The notes beneath the pieces are model-generated. The model made no database searches and had not been told where the DNA came from. It was given only the letters and a program-made list of their open reading frames with translations. Shown here piece by piece: positions 7,620-16,620 of a DNA stretch of 64,000 bases. The DNA lies in assembly GCA_947451525.1 (NCBI GenBank), contig CANFZM010000003.1, positions 1-64,000 of the forward strand, given 5' to 3'. The DNA comes from Flavobacteriaceae bacterium (GTDB lineage Bacteria; Bacteroidota; Bacteroidia; Flavobacteriales; Flavobacteriaceae). The first letter of the stretch is position 1; each line of letters opens with the position of its first letter. A program made the translations under genes and the position numbers.

Positions 7620-9935
7620 CTAAAGGCCAAATTCGTCGGGATTCTGTTCTTCGGTATTGGTAGAATCGGTAGCAACGTGTTTTGGTGCGGAATAACAATC
7701 TACTTTTATCGAGAAATTTTCAGGTCTTTCAAAATCATCTTTAGAGATTTGGAGGTCGGGATCTTCATAACATTTTTTCATAAAATACCCCCAAATTGGC
7801 AAGGCTGCGGTTGCTCCTTGGCCATAAGTGATGCTTTTGAAATGCGCCGAACGGTCTTCGCAACCAACCCAAACGCCAGTTACAAGATTAGGTACCATAC
7901 CGATAAACCAACCATCGGATTGGTTTTGGGAAGTTCCTGTTTTACCTGCAATTGGGTTTTTAAATACGTACGGATAACCTGTCCAACGGTTGTCACCGCT
8001 ACCGCCACCTTCGGTTCTTAGTCTTTCACCAGAACCACCTTCGGTAACGCCTTCTAGTAATTTTATTACTGCAAAGGAAACGTCTTTGCTCAATACATCG
8101 TGCGATTCGGGAACGGGTTCAAAAACTACGGCTCCGTTTTTATCTTCAATTCTGGAGATAAATTGTGGTTTTATGTAAACCCCTTGGTTGGCAAAAGTGC
8201 TATAAGCAGCCACCATGTCTTGTACGGTAATATCTACGGCACCAAGAGCAATGGATGGTTGCACAGGAATTTCGGATGTAACTCCTAATTTTTTTGTTAG
8301 TTCAACCACTGCTTCTGGGCCAGTACGGTCGATTAATTTAGCAGAAATGATATTAACCGAATTGGCTAATGCTTTTTTCAAAGTCATCATTCCGCGGTAT
8401 TTGTTGTCGGAATTTCTAGGTTCCCAATCTTCGGTTACGTGGTGGCGGCCTTTGCGAATCATGAAAGGTGCATCTAGCAAGGTATCGCAAGGGGACATTC
8501 CTAATTGTTCAATAGCCGTTGCATATACAAAAGGCTTGAATGTAGAACCAACTTGGCGGGCACCTTGACCTACGTGATCGTATTGAAAATATTTGTAATT
8601 GATCCCTCCAACCCAAGCTTTAATTTGCCCAGTTTGTGGCTCCATAGACATTAATCCTGCTTGCAAGAAATGTTTGTAATAACGAATTGAATCCAGTGGC
8701 GTCATGATGGTATCGCGATCTCCTTTCCAAGAGAAAACGGTCATTTTGGTTTTAACTTTAAAAGAAGCGATAATTTCTTCATCGGTTTTATCATCTGCTT
8801 TTAGGATGCGCCATCTTTCGGAATTTTTCATTGCTTGATTGAAAATTCTATCAGTTTCAGCATCGGTAAGGTTTACAAAAGGAGCATTTTTATTTCCTTT
8901 TTGTTGGTTGAAAAATTCTTCTTGTAAATTTTTAATATGCTCTTGAACCGCTTCTTCGGCATGTTCCTGAATTTTAGAATCTAGAGTTACATAAATTTTT
9001 AATCCATCCCCATAAATATCGTATTCTTCTCCATCGGGTTTTTTATTTTCTTTGACCCAATTTTTCATGTAATCGCGAAGGTATTCTCTAAAATAAGTAG
9101 CGGTACCATCCAAATGACTTTCAGGATGGAAGTCTAAAACGATTGGTTTTTTCTCTAATATTTTTTTAGCAGATTCTTCTAAATGGTGGTTGCGTACCAA
9201 TTGTCCTAAAACAACATTTCTTCTTTTGATGGCTTTTTCTGGACGACGAACCGGGTTAAAAAGAGAAGGGTTTGTAAGCATTCCTACCAACAAAGCACTT
9301 TCTTCTACATTTAAATCCCGTGGTTCTTTGTTGAAATATACTTTGGCTGCCGAACGAATTCCGACCGCGCCATTTACAAAATCTACTTGATTAAAATACA
9401 AGGCAATGATTTCATTTTTAGTATATTGTCTTTCTAAACGAACGGCAATAATCCATTCTTTTGCTTTTTGAATTAAACGAAAAAGTATAAATTTTGAACC
9501 TTCACCATGAAATAATAGTTTGGCTAATTGTTGGGTGATGGTACTCGCTCCACCATTAGATCCTAACTTGGCTGCTGCTCCAAAAGTACGTCGGGCATCA
9601 ATACCAGAGTGCTCGTAAAACCGTTCGTCTTCTGTTGAAACTAGTGCATCCACTAGAGATTTTGGTAAATCTCTGTATTTGATAGCCGTTCTATTTTCAT
9701 TATAGAATTTCCCCAAAGTAACACCATCCGAAGAAATAATTTCAGTGGCTAAATTGGAATTTGGATTTTCTAAATCTTCAAAAGAAGGCATTTTTCCAAA
9801 AAGACCCCACGAAGCAAATAAGAAGAACAAGAAGATGCCTCCAATGCTGTAGAAAAAGACTTTCCAAAATTTCTTTTGGTAGTATTTGATGTCTTTAACC
9901 GGCGTAATTTTTTTAATATTATTTTTTAGAGCCAT
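7620..9935 (-). CDS. penicillin-binding protein 1A (bifunctional transglycosylase/transpeptidase)
   Basis: A 771-residue class A PBP that polymerises and crosslinks peptidoglycan. A single membrane anchor lies at about 26-44. The GT51 transglycosylase has its catalytic Glu at 102 in TEDERFYEH. The transpeptidase has all three active-site motifs: STFK (464-467), SVN (526-528) and KTGTS (665-669). It lies 6 nt downstream of gldH on the same strand, so the two are very likely co-transcribed with the PSP1 gene. Confidence 0.95.
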   Translation of the reverse strand: MALKNNIKKITPVKDIKYYQKKFWKVFFYSIGGIFLFFLFASWGLFGKMPSFEDLENPNSNLATEIISSDGVTLGKFYNENRTAIKYRDLPKSLVDALVSTEDERFYEHSGIDARRTFGAAAKLGSNGGASTITQQLAKLLFHGEGSKFILFRLIQKAKEWIIAVRLERQYTKNEIIALYFNQVDFVNGAVGIRSAAKVYFNKEPRDLNVEESALLVGMLTNPSLFNPVRRPEKAIKRRNVVLGQLVRNHHLEESAKKILEKKPIVLDFHPESHLDGTATYFREYLRDYMKNWVKENKKPDGEEYDIYGDGLKIYVTLDSKIQEHAEEAVQEHIKNLQEEFFNQQKGNKNAPFVNLTDAETDRIFNQAMKNSERWRILKADDKTDEEIIASFKVKTKMTVFSWKGDRDTIMTPLDSIRYYKHFLQAGLMSMEPQTGQIKAWVGGINYKYFQYDHVGQGARQVGSTFKPFVYATAIEQLGMSPCDTLLDAPFMIRKGRHHVTEDWEPRNSDNKYRGMMTLKKALANSVNIISAKLIDRTGPEAVVELTKKLGVTSEIPVQPSIALGAVDITVQDMVAAYSTFANQGVYIKPQFISRIEDKNGAVVFEPVPESHDVLSKDVSFAVIKLLEGVTEGGSGERLRTEGGGSGDNRWTGYPYVFKNPIAGKTGTSQNQSDGWFIGMVPNLVTGVWVGCEDRSAHFKSITYGQGATAALPIWGYFMKKCYEDPDLQISKDDFERPENFSIKVDCYSAPKHVATDSTNTEEQNPDEFGL

Positions 9936-9941
9936 ATTTTT

Positions 9942-10427
9942 TTAATTTGTAGATTCTACTCGAAAACCTATTTCTGTAATTCCTTTTAAATCCTCAACAC
10001 CAGCAATTTTTCCGGTTTGTCTAACGGCTTGTTGAATGTGAATCTTATATTCTCCTTTTTGGCTGAAAGGCACATTTTCTTTGTAAAAAAGTTTGCTTTC
10101 TTTTATATCAGTGAATCCATCGCCCATAAGGGTACCATCCGGATTTGCCATTTTGTATTCTAAAGTATCCACCACCACTTTTTTATTGGGTTGCTCTAAG
10201 GATACAATTAAAAATAAATTATCAAATGGATAATCGTTGTTGTCTCTAACGTTTACAAACAGATTGTATCTTTTTTCACTTTCTAATTTTGGTAATTTGA
10301 AAGTAAGAATACTGTCTTGATGCCAAGAATTCCCAATAGATTTGTATTCGTCGAAAACGAGTTTTTTGTCACAAGAAATAACAAGAAACACCATTAAAAT
10401 AAATAGAAGGCTATTTTTTATCTTCAT
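9942..10427 (-). CDS. gldH: gliding motility lipoprotein GldH
   Basis: A 161-residue lipoprotein with lipobox VISC (Cys19). The sequence (DEYKSIGNSWHQDSI, NLFVNVRDNNDYPFDNLF, TLMGDGFTDIKE) matches GldH, needed for gliding and linked to the type IX secretion/gliding apparatus in Flavobacterium johnsoniae. Its start overlaps the end of the PSP1 gene by 17 bp, and PBP1A follows after 6 bp, giving a three-gene unit. Presence of gldH suggests gliding ability, although many non-gliding Bacteroidota keep it. Confidence 0.9.
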   Translation of the reverse strand: MKIKNSLLFILMVFLVISCDKKLVFDEYKSIGNSWHQDSILTFKLPKLESEKRYNLFVNVRDNNDYPFDNLFLIVSLEQPNKKVVVDTLEYKMANPDGTLMGDGFTDIKESKLFYKENVPFSQKGEYKIHIQQAVRQTGKIAGVEDLKGITEIGFRVESTN

Positions 10428-11685
10428 TTTTCTTAATAATAATTACGGGCCTTTTAACTTCTGGTTTTGGGTTTTGATTTTGTCCTTGTTGTTGCCCTTG
10501 TCCTTGTTTAGAATTTGGGTTTTGCTTCGCATTCGGATTTTGATTTGGATTCGAATTTGGCGCTTTATTTTTGGACTTATTTTTACTTCTTTTAGGTTGG
10601 TCAAAACGCGTTAAACTCTCTTGTCCCATAGCATTGTTGAAGTTGGCTTCTTGCTCTACCACAATTTCGATAGCGAAATCTTCTAACGAAGAAACTCGTT
10701 TTTTCTCTTTATTTTGAGCAATTATTTCTTTAACCTGATCGATTTTTAGAATGTGCCAACTCGAAAAATTATCGGTATAAGCAAACCACATTAGCCCTTT
10801 GAAAATGTCTTGTTTTTGGCAAATGGCATCTCCTTTTTCGGTGTGTAATTTGGTTTCAAATTCCGGAAAATCTTTAAGAGCATCCAGATAAGTATCTAAT
10901 TCGTAATTCAAACAACACTTTAATTTTCCGCATTGACCAGCCAGTTTTTGCGGGTTTAGGGACAATTGCTGGTATCTAGCCGCCGAAGTATTTACACTTC
11001 TAAAATCGGTTAACCAAGTAGAACAACACAACTCTCTACCGCAAGATCCAATTCCGCCAAGGCGTGCCGCTTCTTGACGAAAGCCCACTTGTTTCATTTC
11101 AATTCTAGATTTAAAAACTTGTGCAAATTCTTTAATTAATTGACGGAAATCTACACGATCTTCGGCAGTATAATAAAAAATTGCTTTCGAGCCATCTCCT
11201 TGAAATTCAATGTCAGAGATTTTCATTTGTAATTTTAAAGCGATTGCAATTTCGCGCGCTTTAATCTTCATGGTCTCTTCTTTATCGCGGGCATCACTCC
11301 AAATATCAATGTCTTTTTGGGATGCTTTTCGGTATATTTTTGCGATTTCGGCACTAGTGTGATTGACCCCTTTTTTCTTCATTTGAATCTTAACCAATTC
11401 ACCTGTAAGAGTTACAATACCAACATCATGACCTGGAGAAGCCTCTGTAGCGACAACATCGCCAATGCTTAGCGTAAGTTTTTCGGTGTTTCTGTAGAAT
11501 TCTTTTCTTCCGTTCTTAAAACGAACTTCCACACAATCAAACGGCGTTTCGCCATTGGGCAAACTCATATTAGAAAGCCAATCGAAAACGGTTAATTTAT
11601 TGCAGCTATCGGTGCCGCAAGTCCCATTATTTTTACAACCCTTTGGTGCTCCACCATCCGAAGTTGAACAACTTGTACATGCCAT
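10411..11685 (-). CDS. PSP1 domain protein (RicT/YaaT-like)
   Basis: A 424-residue cytoplasmic protein. The N-terminus is cysteine-rich (CTSCSTSD, CKNNGTCGTDSC). The PSP1 core carries CGRELCCSTWL and CGKLKCCLNYEL, the cysteine motifs that bind iron-sulfur clusters in the B. subtilis YaaT (RicT) complex. The last 50 residues or so are a low-complexity tail of N, P, Q, K and G. RicT acts with RicA and RicF in RNA processing in Firmicutes; those partners are not in this window. Role in flavobacteria is unknown, but the overlap with gldH suggests co-expression. Confidence 0.85.
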   Translation of the reverse strand: MACTSCSTSDGGAPKGCKNNGTCGTDSCNKLTVFDWLSNMSLPNGETPFDCVEVRFKNGRKEFYRNTEKLTLSIGDVVATEASPGHDVGIVTLTGELVKIQMKKKGVNHTSAEIAKIYRKASQKDIDIWSDARDKEETMKIKAREIAIALKLQMKISDIEFQGDGSKAIFYYTAEDRVDFRQLIKEFAQVFKSRIEMKQVGFRQEAARLGGIGSCGRELCCSTWLTDFRSVNTSAARYQQLSLNPQKLAGQCGKLKCCLNYELDTYLDALKDFPEFETKLHTEKGDAICQKQDIFKGLMWFAYTDNFSSWHILKIDQVKEIIAQNKEKKRVSSLEDFAIEIVVEQEANFNNAMGQESLTRFDQPKRSKNKSKNKAPNSNPNQNPNAKQNPNSKQGQGQQQGQNQNPKPEVKRPVIIIKKNEDKK

Positions 11686-11763
11686 AATTATATAGTAGTA
11701 TTGCTAAAAAAGCAATTTAAGTTCATAAAACGATTAATTGGTAAAGATAGTATTTTTATAAAA

Positions 11764-11826
11764 TAAATTCCAATAAAAAAATCCCAAAAACCAAGGCTAA
11801 AATTAACGTTTGTAATTTGGAATTTA
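11764..11826. repeat. imperfect inverted repeat TAAATTCCAA...TTGGAATTTA
   Basis: Ten-nt arms at 11764-11773 and 11817-11826 are exact complements with A-rich sequence between. It lies between the ferredoxin gene and the PSP1 gene and could end transcription of the trh operon's far side or simply be one of the interspersed inverted repeats of this genome. Confidence 0.45.
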
Positions 11827-11849
11827 TGTTATTGGAAACCTATTGTTTT

Positions 11850-12080
11850 TTATATTTCTTTGACCGTAATAATATGAACTGGGCAGGCTTTAACTGCCAA
11901 TTCGCAGTTCTCCACAATAGTATGATCTGATGATTTTAAAGTGTAAAATCCTTTGGCGTTGACCGATTTAATCAATACGGATTTTCCGTCTTTTTTAGAC
12001 ATTTGAAATTGTGCCGGAGCCATTTCTACACAGTAATTACAACCGATGCATTTGTCTCTTTGTAGGGTAATGATTACCAT
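11850..12080 (-). CDS. small 4Fe-4S ferredoxin, third gene of the trh operon
   Basis: A 76-residue ferredoxin. One cluster is held by Cys11, Cys14 and Cys17 (CIGCNYC) with Cys59 or Cys66 near ACPVHI. Its start codon overlaps the trhP stop codon by one base (TAATG), which implies translational coupling. The obvious inference is electron supply to the iron-sulfur enzyme TrhP or to the hydroxylation reaction it carries out, but this is not shown for the family. Confidence 0.88.
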   Translation of the reverse strand: MVIITLQRDKCIGCNYCVEMAPAQFQMSKKDGKSVLIKSVNAKGFYTLKSSDHTIVENCELAVKACPVHIITVKEI

Positions 12081-13321
12081 TAGTTTTCTACAATTTTATA
12101 CATTTTATCCGATAAACGAATTCGGAATGGGATTTTGAAAGTGCAACTATCTCCTTTGGTGGCTTTGTCGGAAGCGGCATCGTTTACTAGAAAATCTTCT
12201 AAAACCAATTCTTGTGCACCAGTGCTAGGACCCGTGATTAAAATTTTATCGCCTTTTTTAATATCGTAGGCTTCAATTTTAAATTCGGCAATATTGGATT
12301 TTGGAAAATAATGCATTCCTTTTCCAACATACACTTTCTTTTGGGTAGCACTCGAACCAGGATTGTCAGACCATTCGCCTAATTTTTGTCCGAGGTAATA
12401 ACCGCTCCAAAAACCGCGATTGTAAACCGTTGCTAAAGTTTCCATCCAACTGTTGATTTTTTCTTTGGTGAAAGTCCCTTCGTAATACGAATCGATTGCT
12501 TCCCGATAGGTTTTAATAACGGTTGCCACATAATCGGCAGCACGGCCACGACCTTCAATTTTTAAAACCTTGATGCCCGAATCGATAACTTGGTCTAGAA
12601 AATCTAAGGTGCATAAATCTTTCGGTGACATTAAATATTCGTTGTCAACTTCAATTTCGAAGCCACTTTCTTGATCGATAACGGTGTATTTTTTTCGACA
12701 ATTTTGTTTGCAAGCTCCTCTATTTGCAGAGGAATTATGCGAATGTAAACTCAAATAACATTTTCCGGAAACGGCCATACACAAGGCGCCATGACCAAAG
12801 ATTTCAATTTCAACTAAATTCCCACTCGGACCTTTAATTTGTTCTTTTTCGATGTCTTCGGTGATTTTTTTCACTTGACGCAAACTCAACTCACGAGACA
12901 ATACGATGGTATCGGCAAAAAGAGCATAGAATTTTACCGTTTCAATATTGGTGACATTCAGTTGGGTAGAAATGTGGACCTCAATCCCAACACTTTTTGC
13001 ACTCATAATCACCGCTTGATCGGAAGCAATAACTGCTGTAATTCCTGCCTCTTTGGCTTTGGTTAAAAGTGTTTTTACGATGGATAAATCGTGGTCGTAA
13101 ATAATGGTATTTAAAGTTAGATAGGTTCTAACATTTTTTTCGTTGCATCTGCGCGCAATTTCGGGTAAATCGTCTAAAATGAAATTTACCGTTGCACGAG
13201 CCCGCATATTTAATTGTTCCACACCAAAATAAATCGAATCGCAACCGTTATCTAAAGCGGCCTGCATAGATTCGAAATTTCCTGCTGGAGCCATCAATTC
13301 TATTTTTCCTGAGGTTGTCAT
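12080..13321 (-). CDS. trhP: U32 family tRNA uridine hydroxylase TrhP
   Basis: A 413-residue peptidase-U32-like protein. In E. coli, TrhP (YegQ) makes 5-hydroxyuridine at tRNA position 34 in a prephenate-dependent, iron-sulfur reaction. The family signature is present as GHGALCMAVSGKCYLS followed by ANRGACKQNC, giving cluster cysteines 181, 188, 204 and 208. Residues about 334-413 are the U32 C-terminal domain. It overlaps trhO by one base (TAATG) on one side and the ferredoxin by one base on the other. Annotation as a protease would be misleading. Confidence 0.88.
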   Translation of the reverse strand: MTTSGKIELMAPAGNFESMQAALDNGCDSIYFGVEQLNMRARATVNFILDDLPEIARRCNEKNVRTYLTLNTIIYDHDLSIVKTLLTKAKEAGITAVIASDQAVIMSAKSVGIEVHISTQLNVTNIETVKFYALFADTIVLSRELSLRQVKKITEDIEKEQIKGPSGNLVEIEIFGHGALCMAVSGKCYLSLHSHNSSANRGACKQNCRKKYTVIDQESGFEIEVDNEYLMSPKDLCTLDFLDQVIDSGIKVLKIEGRGRAADYVATVIKTYREAIDSYYEGTFTKEKINSWMETLATVYNRGFWSGYYLGQKLGEWSDNPGSSATQKKVYVGKGMHYFPKSNIAEFKIEAYDIKKGDKILITGPSTGAQELVLEDFLVNDAASDKATKGDSCTFKIPFRIRLSDKMYKIVEN

Positions 13322-14691
13322 TAGTTTACAATTTTAAATAAAGTATCTGACAATCGCACTCTAAATGGCACTTCAAAAGTTACTTTATCACCTGGTTGGG
13401 CAGTCGTATTTTCTTTTCCGTTAACGAGCATTTTTTCTAAAATATATTCTTCGGCACCAGTGGTTGGACCAGAAATTAAGAGTTTATCTCCAACGTTTAG
13501 TTCGTTATTTTCGATACTAAAAAGTCCGACTTGTGCTTTTACATAATAATGTTCCACTTTGCCAAGAAGTACTTTTTTGATTTTGATTTTTTGACGAATA
13601 TCTTTTGGTTTTTGTTCGATATTTTCGGCTACAGCCAAAGATTTATCGGATAATTCTCCCGAATGTTTGAACAATAATTTATCGGATTTTCCTTTTCGGA
13701 AGACTTTGTTTCCTACTTGAAGTCCTCTTCGAAGTTTTACTTGTTCTACTAATGGCAGATTAATGGTGTCTAAACATTCTATCGAACAGCAATTTTCCAT
13801 CGCGGCTTTGCATTCGTCACATTGAATGAATAACAAATGGCAACCATCGTTTTCACAATTAGTGTGGTTGTCGCAAGGTTTTCCGCATTGGTGGCATTGG
13901 GAAACAATGTCGTTGGTAATTCGTTCTCCTAAACGATGGTCAAAAACAAAGTTCTTTCCGATAAATTTACTTTCAATATTTTCCTCCTTGATTTGTTTGG
14001 CATAATTAATAATCCCGCCTTCCAATTGGAATACATTTTTAAATCCTTGGTGTTTAAAATAGGCGGAGGCTTTTTCACAGCGGATTCCTCCGGTGCAGTA
14101 CATCACTAGGTTTTTATCTTCTTTAAAATCTTTTAATTGCTCGTTGATGATGGGTAACGATTCGCGAAACGTTTCTACATCGGGAGTAATTGCTCCTTTA
14201 AAATGACCAATTTCACTTTCGTAATGGTTTCTAAAATCGACTACAATAGTATTTGGATCTTCTAAAATCTGATTGAATTCTTTCGCTTTCAAATGCACAC
14301 CAATATTGGTTACATCAAAAGTTTCATCGTTCAATCCGTCGGCTACAATTTTGTCACGTACTTTAACGGTAAGCTTTAAAAACGAATGATCATCGTGTTC
14401 AACGGCAACATTCAAACGAATGTTTTTCATGAAATCATAGACTTCTAAAGTTTCCCGAAAGGCTTCAAAATTTTCGGCAGGAACACTCATTTGGGCATTG
14501 ATTCCTTCTTTGGCAACATACGTTCTGCCTAGGGCATCGAGTTGGTTCCAAGCAATGAATAAATCGTCGCGAAATTTTTTAGGATCTTCAATTTTGGCAT
14601 ACGCATAGAAAGACAACGTAAGGCGTTGTTTACCGGCTTGGTCTATAAGTTCGGCTCTTTCTTCTGCGCTTAAGGTGTTATACAGTTGCAT
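13321..14691 (-). CDS. trhO: rhodanese tRNA uridine hydroxylase TrhO with an extra U32-type C-terminal domain
   Basis: A 456-residue protein. Residues 1-320 match TrhO (YceA), which makes 5-hydroxyuridine at tRNA position 34 using oxygen. The rhodanese loop CTGGIRC has Cys199. A cysteine-rich segment follows (CHQCGKPC, CDECKAAMENCC). E. coli TrhO is about 350 residues; here residues about 370-456 form an added domain that aligns without gaps to the end of TrhP (38 of 79 positions identical by hand count). The gene overlaps trhP by one base. Both oxygen-dependent and prephenate-dependent routes are thus in one operon. Confidence 0.88.
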   Translation of the reverse strand: MQLYNTLSAEERAELIDQAGKQRLTLSFYAYAKIEDPKKFRDDLFIAWNQLDALGRTYVAKEGINAQMSVPAENFEAFRETLEVYDFMKNIRLNVAVEHDDHSFLKLTVKVRDKIVADGLNDETFDVTNIGVHLKAKEFNQILEDPNTIVVDFRNHYESEIGHFKGAITPDVETFRESLPIINEQLKDFKEDKNLVMYCTGGIRCEKASAYFKHQGFKNVFQLEGGIINYAKQIKEENIESKFIGKNFVFDHRLGERITNDIVSQCHQCGKPCDNHTNCENDGCHLLFIQCDECKAAMENCCSIECLDTINLPLVEQVKLRRGLQVGNKVFRKGKSDKLLFKHSGELSDKSLAVAENIEQKPKDIRQKIKIKKVLLGKVEHYYVKAQVGLFSIENNELNVGDKLLISGPTTGAEEYILEKMLVNGKENTTAQPGDKVTFEVPFRVRLSDTLFKIVN

Positions 14692-14712
14692 GCTATAAAC
14701 GTTTAAGGTTAG

Positions 14713-14732
14713 AGACGCAATTAATTGCGTCT
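14713..14732. repeat. perfect 20-bp palindrome upstream of trhO
   Basis: AGACGCAATTAATTGCGTCT is fully self-complementary. It lies 22 bp upstream of the trhO start. It may be an operator, but the word GACGCAATTAATTGCGTC is one that I recall recurring in Bacteroidota intergenic DNA, so a repeat-family member is as likely. Confidence 0.5.
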
Positions 14733-14788
14733 GTACAGAATTATTTTGAATTCTAAATGGAAGAATTCGTGTGCAAAATTAAAAAAAA

Positions 14789-14855
14789 TAAACCATTAAG
14801 GGATTAAGCTTCATTAAGTTTTTCTCTTAATGTCCTTAATTCTCTTAATGGTTTA
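14789..14855. repeat. AAACCATTAAG-family inverted repeat
   Basis: TAAACCATTAAG at 14789 is mirrored by CTTAATGGTTTA ending at 14855, with further internal complementary words (GGATTAAG, TCCTTAAT). The element separates the bacilliredoxin gene from trhO and probably works as a terminator. Confidence 0.7.
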
Positions 14856-14878
14856 AATTAATTTGGTTTTTCTGTATA

Positions 14879-15289
14879 CTAACAGAATTCCGCGTAAGCG
14901 TCTTTCAAGTTTTCTGCAATCATTTCAGCAGGACGACCTTCAATGTGGTGACGCTCTAGCATGTGAACCAATTCTCCGTTTTTGAACAATGCCATACAAG
15001 GCGATGATGGAGGAAAAGGAAACATGTGTTGGCGCGCAGCATCTACAGCATCTTTATCGACACCTGCAAAAACCGTTACCAAATGGTCTGGTTTTTTTGC
15101 TCCGTCCAAACTCATTTTTGCTCCTGGACGTGCATTTCTTGCAGCACATCCACAAACCGAATTGATTACCACTAGGGTACTTCCTTCTAGTTTTAAAGCA
15201 TTTTCTACTGCTTCTGCATTATATAAATCTTGAAAACCAGCGTCAGAAAGTTCTGCTCTCATTGGTTTTACCATTTCTTCTGGATACAT
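14879..15289 (-). CDS. BrxA/BrxB family bacilliredoxin
   Basis: A 136-residue thioredoxin-fold protein with the family's CGC motif (Cys46-Gly-Cys48 in NSVCGCAAR). In Firmicutes BrxA and BrxB remove bacillithiol from oxidised proteins, and Bacteroidota can make bacillithiol. The partner reductase is not in the window. The gene is flanked by repeat-type hairpins and seems monocistronic. Confidence 0.9.
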   Translation of the reverse strand: MYPEEMVKPMRAELSDAGFQDLYNAEAVENALKLEGSTLVVINSVCGCAARNARPGAKMSLDGAKKPDHLVTVFAGVDKDAVDAARQHMFPFPPSSPCMALFKNGELVHMLERHHIEGRPAEMIAENLKDAYAEFC

Positions 15290-15413
15290 ATTTTTTAATT
15301 TTAGATATTAGATATAAAATTTTAGATTTTAAAAATCTTTTGCAAAGATAAATAGAATTCTAATCTTTAGAATGATTCTAATCATAAAGATTTGTTATCG
15401 TGGGATAGAAAAA

Positions 15414-16556
15414 TTAAAATCGGAAGAGCCGGCCAAACAACGCCTTAACAAAAAGCATTTTCGGGCATTTCCAAATTACTTGCAGGTCTTCTAAAAAAGA
15501 TGTTTCTTCATCTAAAAATTTGAAGATTATGGTAGCATTTCCTTTTTGAAACATCGAAGAAAAAATAGTGGAGCCTAAATGATTTTTATTATCTAATATG
15601 TCTAAAAGTAATAAATCATACAACCAGAATTTGTCTCTTTTATGAAATTTTCTGAAGTCGGAATCTGCTGCTAGAAACTGCACCAATTGTTTCGCTTTTT
15701 TAGTAGTGTTTTTAAAAGTATAACCCGTGCTGGCTTTTGTCCATCCGCCGATAGAACCAATATTTAAAATATTTTTGGTGTTGTGTTTCCAAAACGGATA
15801 GCACGTCATAGGAATGTTTCCTTGTTCTTTTTCAAGGATTTCATATTCGGTAATTCCGAGTTTTTGAAGGTATTTTTGAATTTCGTTTTCATATTCAGAT
15901 TTGGAAAGTAACTCTTTAGAAAATAAGGTATATTCCAATAAGGCTTCATTGGATGAAGTTGGCAAAACATACATAAATCTAGTATTTCCTTTTTGTTCCA
16001 CCGAAAAATCCATGAAAGTTGCGATGTCTTTATTAAAAACGTCCTCTTTCGATTTTATAAACCAACCCACAAAATGCTGTTGCAACAAAGGATATTTGGT
16101 TTGGCTTTTTATTAATTCCGAACTGAAAATTGAGTTAAAAATTTTGTTGCAGGTGTAATTTTCAGATGCTGTTTTTACGATGCAATGGTCTCCCAATTCT
16201 TCAAAATCAACAACTTTTTGATTTACAAAATGAATATTTTCTTGTTTGGAAATCAAATCGAAAACCAGATTATAAAAATCCAACCCTTTAATCATGTTGT
16301 ATTGGTAGGGCTTAAGGTCTAATTTTCTTTCGAAAGTATCTGTTTTAAACCAAGCAGCATCCCATTGGGTATGGGCTAACTTTTGGAAACTATCTTCGGC
16401 ATCCCAAAAACACCACGTTCTGTCGTTGGTTTTTTTAGGATTTTCATCCAATAACAAAATCGATTTATCTTGAAATTTTCCAGATAAAATCATTTCGTAA
16501 ACCGTCATCAAAGCCGATAATCCGGAGCCAGTAAATATATAATGGTAGTGTTTCAC
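15414..16556 (-). CDS. crtY: lycopene beta-cyclase family protein
   Basis: A 380-residue flavoprotein that cyclises the ends of lycopene to give beta-carotene on the way to zeaxanthin-type pigments. The N-terminal dinucleotide motif is FTGSGLSALM, followed by LLLDE and the conserved NDRTWCFWD. The start is GTG (16554-16556); no in-frame ATG lies close. No other carotenoid gene is nearby, so it is separated from the crtB/crtI cluster expected elsewhere in the genome. It is divergent from mntH. Confidence 0.88.
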   Translation of the reverse strand: MKHYHYIFTGSGLSALMTVYEMILSGKFQDKSILLLDENPKKTNDRTWCFWDAEDSFQKLAHTQWDAAWFKTDTFERKLDLKPYQYNMIKGLDFYNLVFDLISKQENIHFVNQKVVDFEELGDHCIVKTASENYTCNKIFNSIFSSELIKSQTKYPLLQQHFVGWFIKSKEDVFNKDIATFMDFSVEQKGNTRFMYVLPTSSNEALLEYTLFSKELLSKSEYENEIQKYLQKLGITEYEILEKEQGNIPMTCYPFWKHNTKNILNIGSIGGWTKASTGYTFKNTTKKAKQLVQFLAADSDFRKFHKRDKFWLYDLLLLDILDNKNHLGSTIFSSMFQKGNATIIFKFLDEETSFLEDLQVIWKCPKMLFVKALFGRLFRF

Positions 16557-16592
16557 GTTTCAAATATATAGAATTCTTTAAAATTTAATCTG

Positions 16593-16600
16593 TATTTTTG
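16593..16600 (+). promoter_or_regulatory. -7 box upstream of the MntH-Usp gene
   Basis: TATTTTTG fits TAnnTTTG and ends 20 nt before the ATG at 16621. The -33 region has no clear TTG. Confidence 0.4.
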
Positions 16601-16620
16601 ACCTGAATTAGTAAATACCT

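Noticed and set aside
7486..7698. 70-codon minus-strand frame after PBP1A
   Set aside because: It overlaps the PBP1A C-terminus out of frame and reads through the extragenic repeat element.
12080..13321. TrhP as a collagenase-like protease
   Set aside because: The U32 name is historical; the cysteine set and operon with trhO fit the tRNA hydroxylase.
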